A DNA stretch of 64,000 nucleotides from Modicisalibacter ilicicola DSM 19980 (GTDB lineage Bacteria > Pseudomonadota > Gammaproteobacteria > Pseudomonadales > Halomonadaceae): positions 186,001 through 250,000 of the forward strand of contig NZ_FQUJ01000005.1 of assembly GCF_900128925.1 (NCBI RefSeq), given 5' to 3'. The position numbers and the translations under genes are program-made. Under the pieces are notes generated by a model, which was not told the origin of the DNA, made no database searches, and was given only the letters and a program-made list of their open reading frames with translations. Below are positions 28,426 to 39,518 of this stretch, in pieces; position 1 is the first letter of the stretch, and each line of letters starts with the position of its first letter.

Positions 28426-29274
28426 ATGAATCGCTCGGACGAGCCGCGACTGACCACGCCTATCGTACCAGAGCCCGATAGCGAGACGGCCTCACGGCAT
28501 CGCAGCACTCCCGTGCGCCGGCGCCGCACCCGGACGCGTGCCCTGTGGGCGGCGTGCCTGCTCCTGTTCGCTGGGCTGGTGGCCATGGGGATCTATTACT
28601 GGATCGATCGCCAGGAGTGGCAGGCCAGGCAACGCGACCTCGACGGCCAGTTGTCCAACCTGCATGCGCGCTTCGACAGCCTCGAGGATCGGCAGCAAGC
28701 CACTGATTTTCAGGAACGACTGGAAGGCCTGACCGCAACCCAGCAAGCCCTGCAGGAGCAGCAGGAAGAACTGACCGCACTGCTGGAGCAATTGCAGGAG
28801 CGCACGGCCGGCGCCGATCCGGATGACCTGGCCAAGCAGATCGACGCGGCGGAAAAGGAGCGCGATACGCTCTCGGCAACGATCGATGCCGTGAGTCGCT
28901 CGCTGACTATACTGGAGCAAAGTGGCAAGGATGCGCGTGCCGCTCTGAGGACCCGCCTGGATGATGCAGATGCGACCCGCAGCGACATCACCGAACGGCT
29001 CCAGACGCTGAACGAGACCAGTGGTCGGCTCGAGGAGCGGCTGCAGTCCCTGGCCGACAACGACTACGAGGAAAGGCTGGTGGCACTGGAGGACCGATTG
29101 GAAGAATACTCGTCGCAGATTGCCACCCTCGAAGAGAACAGCGAGCAGCAGCAGGCGCGCTGGGACGAGTTGAGCGCACGCATCGAGTCCAATCGGGCCA
29201 GCCTCACCGAGCTGCGCCAGGGGCAGCTCGCACTGAGTGCCAGTGTCGAGAGCCTCAGTACACGCCTCGAATAG
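28426..29274 (+). CDS. Membrane-anchored coiled-coil protein, function unknown
   Basis: 282 residues, not recognised as a named family. A basic N-terminus (RRRRTRTR near residue 28) precedes one transmembrane helix (about 38-60, ACLLLFAGLVAMGIYYWI), then about 220 residues of almost pure coiled coil rich in Leu, Glu, Gln and Arg (repeated LEERLQSL, RLEEYSSQIATLEE). No Pro and hardly any Cys in that part. A type II topology with a periplasmic rod is expected from the positive-inside rule. ATG 28426 follows TAGGAG. Located between sodB (divergent) and tamA. Confidence 0.8.
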   Translation: MNRSDEPRLTTPIVPEPDSETASRHRSTPVRRRRTRTRALWAACLLLFAGLVAMGIYYWIDRQEWQARQRDLDGQLSNLHARFDSLEDRQQATDFQERLEGLTATQQALQEQQEELTALLEQLQERTAGADPDDLAKQIDAAEKERDTLSATIDAVSRSLTILEQSGKDARAALRTRLDDADATRSDITERLQTLNETSGRLEERLQSLADNDYEERLVALEDRLEEYSSQIATLEENSEQQQARWDELSARIESNRASLTELRQGQLALSASVESLSTRLE

Positions 29275-29304
29275 CCGTGCCACCATCAGAGCAGGGAGCT
29301 TGCC

Positions 29305-29421
29305 ATGTACAGGGAGTATTCGCCTGATAATGATCTTCGCCGCGACGACGCGTTGACCGACTCGGCGCTCGGTCGCCACATGCACCCTGCGTCGGTCCAC
29401 CGTCGCGGTTCACGGAGCTAG
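29305..29421 (+). CDS. Possible small ORF (38 residues) upstream of tamA
   Basis: ATG 29305 is preceded by AGGGAG at a six-base distance and opens 38 codons ending 12 bases before tamA. The product is hydrophilic, rich in Arg, Asp and Ser (begins MYREYSPDNDLRRDD), with no membrane segment. No family recognised. The ribosome site is the main support; it fills most of a 158-bp gap. Confidence 0.35.
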   Translation: MYREYSPDNDLRRDDALTDSALGRHMHPASVHRRGSRS

Positions 29422-29432
29422 ACTGGCAGGGT

Positions 29433-31298
29433 ATGGCCAAGCCACGAATCGTAAAGCTGTTCTCCGCGTTTGTGCTGACATCGCTCGCACCGGCGTCCGT
29501 GGCGCTGGATGCCGACGTCTCGGGTGTCGAGGACGAGGTCGCCGACAATGTCGTCAACTATCTTGCCGGCCTCGATGCTGCCGAATACGGACGCCAGCGC
29601 CTCGAGGCCGAGATCGACCGCCGCATACGAGACGCGCTCAAGGCCTTCGGTTATTACGAACCGCAGATCGACATCCGCCTGCAGGAGAACGGAAACGTCG
29701 AACAGGCCGACATCGATATCCAGTCGGGTCCGCGCGTGAAGATCACGGAACTCGCCGTCGAGATTCGCAGCGATGCCGAGAACGACGATGCCTTTCGTGA
29801 AATGCTCGACAACATGGACTTGAAGGAAGGGCAGCCGCTGCGCCATGACCGCTACGACGGTTTGCGCAGCAGGCTCTCTACCCTGGCCCTCGAACGTGGC
29901 TATTTCGACTCCAGATTCACTAACCGGCGCATCGAGGTACGCCCCTGGCAGGAGAGTGCACGCATCTACCTGACCCTCGACAGCGGTGAGCGTCACGTAT
30001 TCGGCAATATCAGCTACGAGGGCAGCCAGATCGAGGAGTCGCGACTGCGCAACATGCTCTCCTTCGAGACGGGGGAGCCTTACCTTGCCGGCAAGCTTGC
30101 CGAATACAATCAGCGGCTGGGCGAAACCGGCTGGTTTCGCAGCATTGCGGTACGCCCGCGCATTCAATGGGCGGCCGGTTCGGTGGCCCAGGCGCATCGC
30201 AACTGGTGGGAGGCTGTCGATCGCCAGTCCACGGCAACCGATCCGAACGGTGCTCCGGATGCCGGCTCCGCCTTGCTCGCCGCCGATGCCATCAGCGCCG
30301 CGGCTCGGGCGGGCAGCGAACGCCCGCCGCGAGTGCCGGTGGATATCGACCTGATCCCTGCCGACCGTCATCAATTCGAGGTCGGCATCGGCTATGCCAC
30401 GGATGTGGGGCCTCGGACCCAGTTTTCCTGGGAGCAGCCCTGGCTCAACGAGGATGGGGACAGCCTCAACCATGATCTCTATCTCTCCGGACCGGAACAG
30501 GAGTTCAGTGGCGAATACCTGATGCCCCTGGAAGACCCGTTGCGGGACCGTTACGAACTGCTCTATGGACTCAAGAACCGCGATATCGAGGATACCCAGA
30601 GTCTCGAGGCCTCGATCGAGCTGGCGCGTCGCTGGCGTTTCGACAACGGCTGGATACAGCGGCTCTATTTCCGCACCACCTACGAGGATTTCACCCAGGC
30701 CGATCAGAAGGACCAGATACTGCTGTACTACCCCGGCATCAGCTGGGCGCGCACTCGCACGCGCAATCCGCGTTTTCCCACCTGGGGGGATCGCCAGCGG
30801 ATAACCCTGGAGGTTTCCGATCAACTATGGGGCTCGGATGCCACCTTCGTGCGCACCACCTTCGATACCCAATGGATTCGGATGCTGGGTGACGATACGC
30901 GCTTCATCGGACGTGCCGGGATCGGCGCCATGAGCACCGACGATTTCTCCAACATCCCGCCCTCCCTGCGCTTCTTCACCGGTGGCGACAACAGTGTCCG
31001 TGGCTACAGCTACCAGAGCCTGGCGCCGGAAAACGAGGAGGGCGAGCTGATCGGCGGCCAGCAGTTGCTGACCGCCAGCATCGAGGGCCAGCGGCGCATC
31101 ACCGGCGACTGGTGGGGCGCGGCCTTCGTCGACACCGGCAACGCCTTCGATGACTGGTGGCCGGACGACCTGGCCACCGGGGCCGGTCTCGGGGTTCGCT
31201 GGGTATCGCCGGTAGGCCCGATCCGGCTGGATGTCGCCCATCCCTTCGACAGCGATGATCCCTGGCGTCTGCACTTCGCCATAGGACCCGAATTTTGA
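29433..31298 (+). CDS. tamA: Autotransporter assembly factor TamA (Omp85 family)
   Basis: 621 residues. Signal peptide to about residue 24 (SLAPASVA), three POTRA domains to about 310, then a 16-strand barrel ending in Phe (HFAIGPEF). Barrel marks are GGDNSVRGYSYQSL near 510 and GWGVRW-like GLGVRWVSPVGPIRLDVA near 588. Residues about 244-299 are an Ala/Gly-rich insertion within POTRA3 that I do not recall in other TamA proteins. It works in the outer membrane with TamB. The stop overlaps the TTG start of tamB. Confidence 0.93.
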   Translation: MAKPRIVKLFSAFVLTSLAPASVALDADVSGVEDEVADNVVNYLAGLDAAEYGRQRLEAEIDRRIRDALKAFGYYEPQIDIRLQENGNVEQADIDIQSGPRVKITELAVEIRSDAENDDAFREMLDNMDLKEGQPLRHDRYDGLRSRLSTLALERGYFDSRFTNRRIEVRPWQESARIYLTLDSGERHVFGNISYEGSQIEESRLRNMLSFETGEPYLAGKLAEYNQRLGETGWFRSIAVRPRIQWAAGSVAQAHRNWWEAVDRQSTATDPNGAPDAGSALLAADAISAAARAGSERPPRVPVDIDLIPADRHQFEVGIGYATDVGPRTQFSWEQPWLNEDGDSLNHDLYLSGPEQEFSGEYLMPLEDPLRDRYELLYGLKNRDIEDTQSLEASIELARRWRFDNGWIQRLYFRTTYEDFTQADQKDQILLYYPGISWARTRTRNPRFPTWGDRQRITLEVSDQLWGSDATFVRTTFDTQWIRMLGDDTRFIGRAGIGAMSTDDFSNIPPSLRFFTGGDNSVRGYSYQSLAPENEEGELIGGQQLLTASIEGQRRITGDWWGAAFVDTGNAFDDWWPDDLATGAGLGVRWVSPVGPIRLDVAHPFDSDDPWRLHFAIGPEF

Positions 31299-34200
31299 TT
31301 CTTCCGTTACTGCGTCTACTGCTGTGGTTACCGATCTGGTTGCTGGGGCTGTTGTTTCTGCTCCTGGGACTGGCCCTGTCGCCCTGGGGGACGTCCTGGC
31401 TGATGTCCCAGGCCGAAAGCCGTGGCCTGCTCCAGGTCGAGAGCGTGAGCGGGGCGCCACTGGATCGGCTCACCCTGACGGGCCTGGAACTTGCCGCCGG
31501 CCCCGCGCAGGTGCAGATAGAGCGCCTGCATCTGGCCTGGTCAGAGGATTGTCTGCTCAACGGCAAGCTGTGCCTCGATGCCCTGCAGCTTGCCGGTGTC
31601 GAGGTGCGCCTCGAGCAGGGTGAAACCACCGAAGAGGCGCCACCTTCCGAGGCGTCGGGGGGAGGTGGCCTGCCCCCGGTCGTGCTGCCGTTTCCCGTCG
31701 AACTGCGGGCCATCGAACTGCGCGATGTGGATGTCCGCCTGGCCGACGGCACGCATTTGACCTGGCAGCGTTTCACCACCGGTGCTCGCCTGGCCGGCAA
31801 CACCTTCACCCTGTTGCCGACGCGTCTGGTCGATAGCGAATTGCGCCTGCCGGTGTCGCCGGGTCAGGCGTTGACGATACGCGACACGGTCGCCGACGAC
31901 ACCTCTTCCGAGACCGATCAGGCCATGCCGGCAGCCGCGCAGCAACGCCTGGCCGGCGAGGCGATCGACGCCGCGAACGGAGTCGCCGCGCGAGATACCG
32001 AAGATCTGGCGGCCTCGGGGGACGAGGAACCTAAGCCCCCGGATACCCGGCCCCTGGCGCAACGCGAGCGCCTGACGTTGCCGGCGATCGAGTTGCCCAT
32101 GGCCGTCAACGCGCCGAGCCTGGTGATCGAGGATTTCCGTATCGCGGGGCCCACCGAACAAACCATCGAGCGGTTGGCCTTGAGCCTGAAAGGCCGAGGC
32201 CACGAGATCCGCGTCGAGAGCCTGGCCCTGGCCTCGTCGATGGCCGATGCCGAACTCACTGCCAGCGTCACGCTGAACGACGACTACCCGCTGCAACTCG
32301 ATCTCGATGCGCGCATCCGCCATCCCATGCTGGCTGGCGAGCGACTGGAGCTGAGTCTCGATGGCAGCCTGGCGGAGCTGTCTGCCGACCTCGATGCCAC
32401 GGGTCCTGTGGCCGCCCGGCTTGAGGCTCGGGCCGATGTGCTGGCACCGACGCTGCCCTTCGATGTCTCCCTGAATGCCGAGCGCCTCGAATGGCCCCTG
32501 GCAACGTCGGAGCAGAACGGCGACGGGGAGCAAGCCGCCCGAACGACGCCCGGCCAGTACGTGGTCCAGGATCTCGCGCTGCAGGCCGAGGGCGATCTCG
32601 CCGCCTACGACGTCGCTCTCTCCGGTGACGTCTCCGGCACGGCCCTCCCCAGGCAGGTGCAGGTGGCGCTCAAGGGGCAGGGGAATCTGGAGCATTTCGC
32701 CTGGACGCCTCTGGCACTCTCGACGGACAGCGGTGCCTTGATCAGTCGTGGCGAGGCGCGCTGGGCGCCGAGCGTGGACGTCGATGCGACCCTGAACCTC
32801 GAGGACTTCAACCTGGGGGCTTTTACCGAGGCGTTCAGCGGTCGTCTCGATGGGGATGCTCGAGCGCACTTTGCTCTGAACGAGGCGGGCGGCTGGCAGG
32901 TAGACATCCCGGAACTGGCCATCGATGGCACCCTGCAGGAGCGACCGCTTTCTCTCGAGGCGCGGCTCAATGGCAACAGCGAGATGCGCTGGAACATCCA
33001 GCGACTACGCTTGCGCCAGGGCGACAATCGCTTGACGGCCCAAGGGCGTATCGAGAAGCGCATCGATCTTTCCGGTGAACTCGATGCGCCGGCGCTGGAG
33101 ACCCTGCTGCCGGAACTCGGCGGCCAGGCTCGCGGCCGCTTTGCCCTGGGCGGCACCCTCGAGGCTCCCCAGCTCGACCTCTCCCTGTCAGGTAGCGACC
33201 TGCGCCATGCCCAGAACCGCCTGGAGAACCTGTCACTCGAGGCCGACATCGAGGGGCTTGACGATCCCCGGCTCGATGTCGGTCTGGCGATCGACGGCCT
33301 GGATGCGGCGGGGCAGCGCTTTTCTGCCATCGACCTGGACCTCGAGGGACGCCTCTCGGACCATCGGCTCGACGTCTCTGCCGATGCGGCGGAGTCCATG
33401 CCGCTGAGCCGCGCGTCCCTCGTCCTGCAGGGCGGACTCAACGCCGCGCGGGATCGCTACAAGGGGCGGCTGACCGCCCTCGAGGTGGACAGCGAACAGG
33501 CGGACCTGCGCCTCGAGGATGCGCTGGCCTTTACCGCCAACCTCACCGCCGGCAGCGTCGAGGCAGCTCCCTTCTGTCTGGTGCGCCGCCAGGGGGGAAA
33601 GCTATGCGCCACCGAAACGCTGAAGGCTTCCGCGGAACGGGGCGAGGGGGGCTTTTCCCTGAGCGACTTCCCGATGGATGTGCTCTCCGCCGTGCTGCCG
33701 GAGAACTGGAGTGCCGCGGGCCAGACCGATGGCCGATTCCGTGCCAGCTGGGCGCCGGGCGGGCGCTGGTCGGCCCAGGCCCAGCTGGAGAGCCGCCTGA
33801 GTGTCGACGGCCGTGACGCCTACGGCCAACCTTGGGCATTGCCCGAGGCCACGCTCACCGCCGATCTGGATGCCAGCGCGGAGCAGGCGCGGCTACAGGG
33901 CCAGCTGAGCCTCGCCGAAGCGGGGCAACTCAATCTCGACCTGCAGGTCGACGACCCGACCGGCGAGACGGCACTCGATGGGCGTCTGCGCATCGACGAC
34001 TTCCGGCTGTCGCCCTACCGTCGCCTGACCACTGCGTTGCAGCGCCTGGAAGGGGCGTTGAATGCGGATATCGGTCTCGATGGCTCGCTACAGGAGCCAC
34101 GGCTAGACGGCAACCTGCGCCTGAGCGAGTTGCGTGCCCAGGGCGACGACATTCCTGTCGAAGTCCGCGATGGGCGACTCGAGGCGCGTCTGCGAGGCGA

Positions 34201-35338
34201 CAATGCCACCCTCGAGGGTTTCGTCGAGGCCGAGGATGGGCGCATCGATCTTGCCGGTGAAGCCCGCTGGCCGGCGCCCGATGAGTGGGTGGTCGAACTT
34301 TCCCTGGACGGTTCCGACACGCCCGTGCTGGTGGCGTTGCCCGATTTCGGGCGGCTGCGCGTGGCGCCGGATCTTGACGTGCGTGCATCTCCCGAGTTGC
34401 TGCGACTCCGTGGCGAGGTACGCGTACCCTGGGCGCGCCTGAGCGTGGCCGGCTCGCCACCTTCCGCAATCGCACCGAGTTCCGACGAGGTGATCATTAC
34501 CCGGGAAGACGAGGCGGAAGCGAAACGCCAGGCCGAGCGCGCCGTGGAAGAGGCGGCCCAGGGCGCCGACGAGGCCACGTCGGAGGCTCTGGCAGAGGCG
34601 GGCATGCAGCTCGATGTGGAGGTCGAATTGATCCTTGGCCCCGATGTGCAGCTCGAGGCCTACGGACTCGAGACCGACTTGGCGGGTACCCTGCAGGTGC
34701 GGCAGGGTGATGGCCCGGTGCAGCTGTTCGGCGATGTCAATCTGGAGGACGGGCGCTACAAGGCCTTCGGCCAGGATCTGCTCATCCGACGTGGTCAAGT
34801 CCTGTTCAGCGGTCCCGCCTCCCAGCCCCGGCTTCAGTTCGAGGCCATTCGCAATCCGGAGGTCACCGAAGACGACGTGATCGCCGGGCTGCGCGTGACG
34901 GGGCCGGCGGAACAGCCGCGACTGAGCATCTTCTCCGAGCCGGCCATGGACGAGAGTCGCGCGCTCTCCTACCTGCTGCGCGGGCGCGCGCCGGACGAGC
35001 AGGGCGCCGGTGCCGATAGTGCGCTGACCTCGGCATTGATCGGGCTCTCGCTATCGCGGACCGGCAACGCCGTGGGACAGGTCGGCCAGGCCTTCGGAAT
35101 CGACGACCTGAGCCTGGACACCGCCGGTAGCGGTGAAGATAGCCAGGTCGTGGTCAGCGGCTATCTGTTCGAGGACCTCAGGGTGAGTTACGGTGTGGGT
35201 ATCTTCTCGCCGATCGCCGAACTGACCCTGCGCTACAAGCTACTGCAGAACCTGTACGTTCAGGCGGTCTCCGGTGCCGCCCAGGCCGTCGACCTCATCT
35301 ATACCTTCAGCCTCGGTCGCAGCGATGGCGACCCCTGA
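31295..35338 (+). CDS. tamB: Translocation and assembly module protein TamB
   Basis: 1347 residues. An N-terminal membrane anchor (about 4-30, [20 protein letters not shown]), a very long beta-taco region of repeated short amphipathic strands, and the conserved C-terminal DUF490 domain (about 1020-1347; [40 protein letters not shown]). It spans the periplasm, aiding outer-membrane protein insertion and, in recent work, phospholipid transport. The start is TTG 31295, overlapping the tamA stop as TTGA; no better start is near. A charged low-complexity stretch (about 1065-1105) interrupts the C-terminal part. Confidence 0.93.
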   Translation: MILPLLRLLLWLPIWLLGLLFLLLGLALSPWGTSWLMSQAESRGLLQVESVSGAPLDRLTLTGLELAAGPAQVQIERLHLAWSEDCLLNGKLCLDALQLAGVEVRLEQGETTEEAPPSEASGGGGLPPVVLPFPVELRAIELRDVDVRLADGTHLTWQRFTTGARLAGNTFTLLPTRLVDSELRLPVSPGQALTIRDTVADDTSSETDQAMPAAAQQRLAGEAIDAANGVAARDTEDLAASGDEEPKPPDTRPLAQRERLTLPAIELPMAVNAPSLVIEDFRIAGPTEQTIERLALSLKGRGHEIRVESLALASSMADAELTASVTLNDDYPLQLDLDARIRHPMLAGERLELSLDGSLAELSADLDATGPVAARLEARADVLAPTLPFDVSLNAERLEWPLATSEQNGDGEQAARTTPGQYVVQDLALQAEGDLAAYDVALSGDVSGTALPRQVQVALKGQGNLEHFAWTPLALSTDSGALISRGEARWAPSVDVDATLNLEDFNLGAFTEAFSGRLDGDARAHFALNEAGGWQVDIPELAIDGTLQERPLSLEARLNGNSEMRWNIQRLRLRQGDNRLTAQGRIEKRIDLSGELDAPALETLLPELGGQARGRFALGGTLEAPQLDLSLSGSDLRHAQNRLENLSLEADIEGLDDPRLDVGLAIDGLDAAGQRFSAIDLDLEGRLSDHRLDVSADAAESMPLSRASLVLQGGLNAARDRYKGRLTALEVDSEQADLRLEDALAFTANLTAGSVEAAPFCLVRRQGGKLCATETLKASAERGEGGFSLSDFPMDVLSAVLPENWSAAGQTDGRFRASWAPGGRWSAQAQLESRLSVDGRDAYGQPWALPEATLTADLDASAEQARLQGQLSLAEAGQLNLDLQVDDPTGETALDGRLRIDDFRLSPYRRLTTALQRLEGALNADIGLDGSLQEPRLDGNLRLSELRAQGDDIPVEVRDGRLEARLRGDNATLEGFVEAEDGRIDLAGEARWPAPDEWVVELSLDGSDTPVLVALPDFGRLRVAPDLDVRASPELLRLRGEVRVPWARLSVAGSPPSAIAPSSDEVIITREDEAEAKRQAERAVEEAAQGADEATSEALAEAGMQLDVEVELILGPDVQLEAYGLETDLAGTLQVRQGDGPVQLFGDVNLEDGRYKAFGQDLLIRRGQVLFSGPASQPRLQFEAIRNPEVTEDDVIAGLRVTGPAEQPRLSIFSEPAMDESRALSYLLRGRAPDEQGAGADSALTSALIGLSLSRTGNAVGQVGQAFGIDDLSLDTAGSGEDSQVVVSGYLFEDLRVSYGVGIFSPIAELTLRYKLLQNLYVQAVSGAAQAVDLIYTFSLGRSDGDP

Positions 35339-35397
35339 GGCATCCGGTCGAGGGCGGCTTTTTGATCTCTCCAGAACCGCGAGGGAGCGTTTCTATC

Positions 35398-36033
35398 ATG
35401 TGGACACGAGACAAGCAGTCACTACCCACCGCCGAAGAGGCCTTGCCGGGGCGCGAAACCCCGATGGCCATTTCCGGCAGGCACCTGGTCAACGAACGGC
35501 CACTGGTGCCGCCTTTTCCCGACGGCCACGAAGAGATCGTGCTGGGTCTGGGCTGTTTCTGGGGCGCGGAACGGCTGTTCTGGGAATTGCCGGGTGTCTA
35601 CGTCACCGCCGTCGGCTATGCCGGCGGCACGACCCCCAATCCGACCTACGAAGAGACCTGTACCGGGCGGACCGGCCATGCCGAGGTGGTACGCGTGGTC
35701 TTTGATCCCGCCGAGATTTCCTTGCCGACGTTGCTGCAGGTGTTCTGGGAGGCTCACGATCCGACCCAGGGCATGCGTCAGGGCAACGACGTCGGTAGCC
35801 AGTATCGTTCGGCGATCTATACCACCCACGAGGCCCAGCAGCGGCTGGCCGAACAGAGCCGCGATCGCTATCAGCATGCCTTGCAGCAGGCCGGTCGTGA
35901 TGCCATCACCACCGAGATCGAGCCCCTGGGCACCTTCTATTACGCCGAGGAGTATCACCAGCAATACCTGGCCCGCAATCCGCTCGGCTATTGCGGCCTC
36001 AAGGGAACCGGGGTGAGCTGCCCGATCGGCTAG
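35398..36033 (+). CDS. msrA: Peptide-methionine (S)-S-oxide reductase MsrA
   Basis: 211 residues. Catalytic motif [13 protein letters not shown] with the nucleophile Cys, [14 protein letters not shown], and the recycling Cys residues in [15 protein letters not shown] at the C-terminus. It repairs oxidised methionine. ATG 35398 lies behind GAGGGAG; an ATA-free longer start at 35362 is possible. Follows tamB by 60 bp, ends 4 bases before the convergent hydrolase. Confidence 0.94.
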   Translation: MWTRDKQSLPTAEEALPGRETPMAISGRHLVNERPLVPPFPDGHEEIVLGLGCFWGAERLFWELPGVYVTAVGYAGGTTPNPTYEETCTGRTGHAEVVRVVFDPAEISLPTLLQVFWEAHDPTQGMRQGNDVGSQYRSAIYTTHEAQQRLAEQSRDRYQHALQQAGRDAITTEIEPLGTFYYAEEYHQQYLARNPLGYCGLKGTGVSCPIG

Positions 36034-36037
36034 CGGA

Positions 36038-37060
36038 TCAGGGGCGGCTTGTCGTGACCTGGAGCGGGTGAGGCATGGGCATCCAGTCCTGCAACTGACG
36101 CGCCACCCGGCGGGTGAGCCAGGAACTCAGGTGCCCATGGCGGGATTCCATGAACCCCACATGGCCCCCTTGCCGGGCGATCTCGACGCGCACGGCATCG
36201 CTTGGCACGGGCAGGCGAGCGAGCAGATCGGCGGGCATGAAAGGGTCGTCGGCAGCATGCACTATCAGTGTCGGCAACTCGATATCTCCCAGCAGGCGAC
36301 CGGCAGAGGCACGTCGGTAGTAATCGCTGGCCGAGGCGAAGCCATGCAGCGGGGCGGTGACCTGGTTGTCGTAGGCCCAGAAGCTGTCGAGCTGCTCCAA
36401 CTGCTGCAGGGTCAGGCCGATCGGCAGGGAGGCTTCGGCCATCTTGGCGGCGATCTTGCCGCGCAGCGACTTGAGCAGGTGACGTTGGTAGACGCGCGCG
36501 AACCCCCGGTTGAGGGCGTCGGCACTGGCGGCGAGGTCGAGAGGTGCGCTGATGGCGATGGCTCCGGCCAGATCGAGCCCGTCCCCGCCTTGCTCGGCCA
36601 CCAGCTTGAGCAGCATGTTGCCTCCCAGGGAAACGCCGGCGGCGACCTTGATGGCCCTCGGGTAACGCTTGGCGAGCTGACCGATGAGCCAGTAGGCGTC
36701 CGCGGTGTCCCCGGAATGGTAGGCCCGAGGCAAGCGGTTGGGGGCCTGGCCGCAACCGCGAAAATGCATCATGACGGCTCGCCAGCCCAGGCTCGAGGCG
36801 GCCGCCAGCAGTTCCCTGGCATAGGGTGAATCGAAGGAGCCCTCCAGTCCGTGGAAGAGGATGAACAGGGGGGCGTTCCCGCGGCCTGGAGCGGGGCGTA
36901 CCCAGGCCAGCTCGACGAAATCTCCATCGGGGAGGTTGAGTATCTCGGTATCCCGCTCGAGCGCCACCAGCGGCCGCAGGCGTGGCAACAACGTCTGCAC
37001 ATGGCGATTACCCAGGCCGCGTGGCGGGCGAAACTCCGCGGGAACGATAGTGCGTGACAT
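36038..37060 (-). CDS. YheT-family alpha/beta hydrolase
   Basis: 340 residues of the UPF0017/YheT group. N-terminal NRHVQTLLPRL, oxyanion block LFHGLEGSFDSPYAREL near 65, nucleophile elbow AAGVSLGGNMLLKL near 140 (Ser), acid near VHAADDPFMP and catalytic His in GGHVGFME. Substrate unknown; short-chain esters in relatives. ATG 37060 follows GAGGC at proper distance; the upstream frame is open but not conserved. Confidence 0.88.
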   Translation of the reverse strand: MSRTIVPAEFRPPRGLGNRHVQTLLPRLRPLVALERDTEILNLPDGDFVELAWVRPAPGRGNAPLFILFHGLEGSFDSPYARELLAAASSLGWRAVMMHFRGCGQAPNRLPRAYHSGDTADAYWLIGQLAKRYPRAIKVAAGVSLGGNMLLKLVAEQGGDGLDLAGAIAISAPLDLAASADALNRGFARVYQRHLLKSLRGKIAAKMAEASLPIGLTLQQLEQLDSFWAYDNQVTAPLHGFASASDYYRRASAGRLLGDIELPTLIVHAADDPFMPADLLARLPVPSDAVRVEIARQGGHVGFMESRHGHLSSWLTRRVARQLQDWMPMPHPLQVTTSRP

Positions 37061-37131
37061 GGCTGCCTCGTGACGTTTCCCCTTTCCAGCATATCCTGTC
37101 GCTGGAATCTGGCAAGTCGCCACGAGCCGAC

Positions 37132-37785
37132 TCAATCCTTGCCTGGCACGGGCTCGAGCCGGTCGACACGATACAGCTGAGGCACCTGGTCCAGTCCGCT
37201 GATCGTGCAACCGAGTTCGGTCACCAGCCCATCGCTCAAGCCATAGACCCAGCCATGCAGGGAGAGCGGCTGGCCCCGCAGCCAGGCACGCTGCACGATC
37301 TTGGTCTGCGCCAGGGTGCGGACCTGATTCTCGACATTGAGCTCGCACATCCGGTCGACCTGCTCGTCGAGCGGCAACTCCCCGATCTCGCCTCGATGGC
37401 GACTATAGAGTTCGCGAACGGAATGCAGCCAGAAATCGACGATGCCGTACTCCCCGCCGGTGATGGCGGCCCGCACGCCGCCACAGCCGTAGTGGCCGAC
37501 GATCATGATGTGCTCCACCTTGAGGACGTCGACGGCGAATTGCACGACCGACAGGGCATTCATGTCGTTGTGATGCAGGATGTTGGCCACATTGCGGTGC
37601 ACGAACACCTCGCCCGGCGGCAGATCGACGATCTGGTTCGCCGGCACCCGGCTGTCCGAGCAACCGATCCACAGATAGTCTGGATTCTGCTGCTTCGACA
37701 GCCGAGAAAAGAAATCGGGATCCTGTTCACGCATGGCCTTGGACCAGGCACGATTCTGTTCGAGTAATCTATCGATATCGCTCAC
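37132..37785 (-). CDS. can: Beta-class carbonic anhydrase
   Basis: 217 residues. Zinc ligands in [12 protein letters not shown] (Cys, Asp) and [13 protein letters not shown] (His, Cys). It interconverts CO2 and bicarbonate, supplying bicarbonate to carboxylases. Length and motifs fit the E. coli Can type. A good promoter lies just upstream on the minus strand. Divergent from gor. Confidence 0.95.
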   Translation of the reverse strand: MSDIDRLLEQNRAWSKAMREQDPDFFSRLSKQQNPDYLWIGCSDSRVPANQIVDLPPGEVFVHRNVANILHHNDMNALSVVQFAVDVLKVEHIMIVGHYGCGGVRAAITGGEYGIVDFWLHSVRELYSRHRGEIGELPLDEQVDRMCELNVENQVRTLAQTKIVQRAWLRGQPLSLHGWVYGLSDGLVTELGCTISGLDQVPQLYRVDRLEPVPGKD

Positions 37786-37818
37786 GGTTTTCTCCCTCAG
37801 GGCCTTATCGAGCCTGAA

Positions 37819-37847
37819 CTTTTACCTTTAGCCATAGGCTGGGTCAA
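37819..37847 (-). promoter_or_regulatory. Candidate sigma-70 promoter of carbonic anhydrase gene
   Basis: On the minus strand TTGACC (37847-37842), a 17-bp spacer and TAAAAG (37824-37819), 34 bases before the start codon. Confidence 0.55.
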
Positions 37848-37920
37848 TCACCGGGATTACTCCCGAATGGCGCGCTTGACTGGTATCATCCCGTCAACTC
37901 AAGACAGGAGAGCAATTAAC

Positions 37921-39288
37921 GTGGCTGACTACGAGTACGATTACGACCTGTTCGTCATCGGCGCGGGCTCCGGGGGCGTACGGGCCGCTCGCACCGCGGC
38001 CGCCACTGGTGCCCGAGTGGCCGTCGCCGAAGACCGCTATCTGGGGGGCACCTGCGTCAACGTGGGGTGCGTGCCCAAGAAACTGTATTCCTACGCGGCG
38101 CATTTCCACGAGGCCTTCGAGGACAGTGCCGGCTTCGGCTGGGAGTTGTCGCAATCGCCGCGATTCGATTGGGCAACCCTCCGCGACAACAAGGTTGCCG
38201 AGATCAAGCGGCTCAACGGCATTTACGCCCGCCTGCTCGACGGGGCAGGTGTCCAATTGATCAATGGCCGCGCCAAGGTCGTCGATGCGCACAGCGTGGA
38301 AGTGGCGGGGCGGACGTACAGCGCCGCCAAGATTCTCGTTGCCGTGGGTGGGTGGCCCTGGGTACCGGACTTCCCGGGCCGGGAACACGCCCTGAGTTCC
38401 AACGAGATCTTCGATCTCGAGACCTTTCCCAGGCGCTTTCTGGTCCTGGGCGGTGGCTACATCGCCGTCGAGTTCGCGAGCATCTTCAATGGCCTGGGCA
38501 GCGAATCCCATCTGGTGTATCGCGGCGAGCTGTTCCTGCGTGGCTTCGACCATGAGGTCCGCGAGTTCACCCGGGACGAGATGATGAAGAAGGGTGTCAA
38601 CTTGCACTTCGAGACCACCATCGAAGCCGTCGAAAAGCAGGGCGATGCCTTGAAGGTCACCCTCACCAACGGTGAAACCCTCGAGGTCGATGCCTTGCTG
38701 GCGGCCACCGGGCGCCGCCCGCATCTCCATGGCCTGGGTCTGGATCAGCTCGATGTCGAGCTGAACCCCGACGGTACACTCAAGGTCAACGAGCGCTTCG
38801 AGACCTCGGTGCCTTCCATCCTGGCGCTGGGCGATGTCACCGGAGCGCCGGAGCTGACGCCGGTCGCGCTGGCCGAAGCCATGCACATGTCGCGGCAGCA
38901 CTTCAGTGACGAGCAGGTGCCGGCGCTGGATTACCAGAACATCGCCACTGCCGTGTTCTGTCACCCCAACATCGGCACCGTCGGTCTCTCCGAGGAAGCG
39001 GCCAGGGCCGAGTACGGTGCGATACGCGTCTACACTGCCGATTTCCGACCCATGAAACACACCCTGTCGGGCAGCGACGAGCGTTGCCTGATGAAACTGA
39101 TCGTCGACGATACCAGCGACCGCGTCGTGGGCGCCCACATGGTCGGCGAAGAAGCAGGGGAGTTGATCCAGGGGATCGCCATCGCCGTGAAGGCGGGCCT
39201 GACCAAGGCCGACTTCGATGCCACCGTCGGCATCCATCCCACCGGTGCGGAAGAATTCGTGACCATGCGCACGCCGACGCGTACCTGA
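37921..39288 (+). CDS. gor: Glutathione-disulfide reductase
   Basis: 455 residues. FAD motif [14 protein letters not shown], redox disulfide [13 protein letters not shown], second Rossmann [12 protein letters not shown] near 178, and the C-terminal [15 protein letters not shown] with the active His and the glutathione reductase ending. It keeps glutathione reduced using NADPH. GTG 37921 is the start: AGGAGAG is eight bases upstream and the protein begins at the family N-terminus. Confidence 0.94.
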   Translation: MADYEYDYDLFVIGAGSGGVRAARTAAATGARVAVAEDRYLGGTCVNVGCVPKKLYSYAAHFHEAFEDSAGFGWELSQSPRFDWATLRDNKVAEIKRLNGIYARLLDGAGVQLINGRAKVVDAHSVEVAGRTYSAAKILVAVGGWPWVPDFPGREHALSSNEIFDLETFPRRFLVLGGGYIAVEFASIFNGLGSESHLVYRGELFLRGFDHEVREFTRDEMMKKGVNLHFETTIEAVEKQGDALKVTLTNGETLEVDALLAATGRRPHLHGLGLDQLDVELNPDGTLKVNERFETSVPSILALGDVTGAPELTPVALAEAMHMSRQHFSDEQVPALDYQNIATAVFCHPNIGTVGLSEEAARAEYGAIRVYTADFRPMKHTLSGSDERCLMKLIVDDTSDRVVGAHMVGEEAGELIQGIAIAVKAGLTKADFDATVGIHPTGAEEFVTMRTPTRT

Positions 39289-39331
39289 TCCGGGCCGCCG
39301 TAGCATGCGGCCATCATCCTGCGCGCCATGG

Positions 39332-39359
39332 GAAGCCACCTTCGGGTGGCTTCATTTTT
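39332..39359 (+). terminator. Rho-independent terminator after gor
   Basis: Nine-bp stem GAAGCCACC/GGTGGCTTC with loop TTCG, followed by A and five T. Separates gor from the ectoine promoter. Confidence 0.9.
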
Positions 39360-39457
39360 GTTCCTATCGCTCTTCCATGGCCTAGACTCAGAGTGACGGC
39401 ACCGCCGTTAGTATAAAAAAGATTTATCAACAAACCCTCTGGGAATAACATCGCTTT

Positions 39458-39486
39458 TTGATCTATCGATAAGTGTTTGTTATGCT
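39458..39486 (+). promoter_or_regulatory. ectABC promoter
   Basis: TTGATC at 39458-39463, exactly 17 bp, then TATGCT at 39481-39486 with an upstream TG giving an extended -10. The surrounding 100 bases are AT-rich against a GC-rich genome. H. elongata is reported to use sigma-70 and sigma-38 type promoters before ectA; which factor reads this one is not decided by sequence. Confidence 0.7.
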
Positions 39487-39518
39487 CCTCCACAAATTCG
39501 CAATGGCGATTCATGGAC

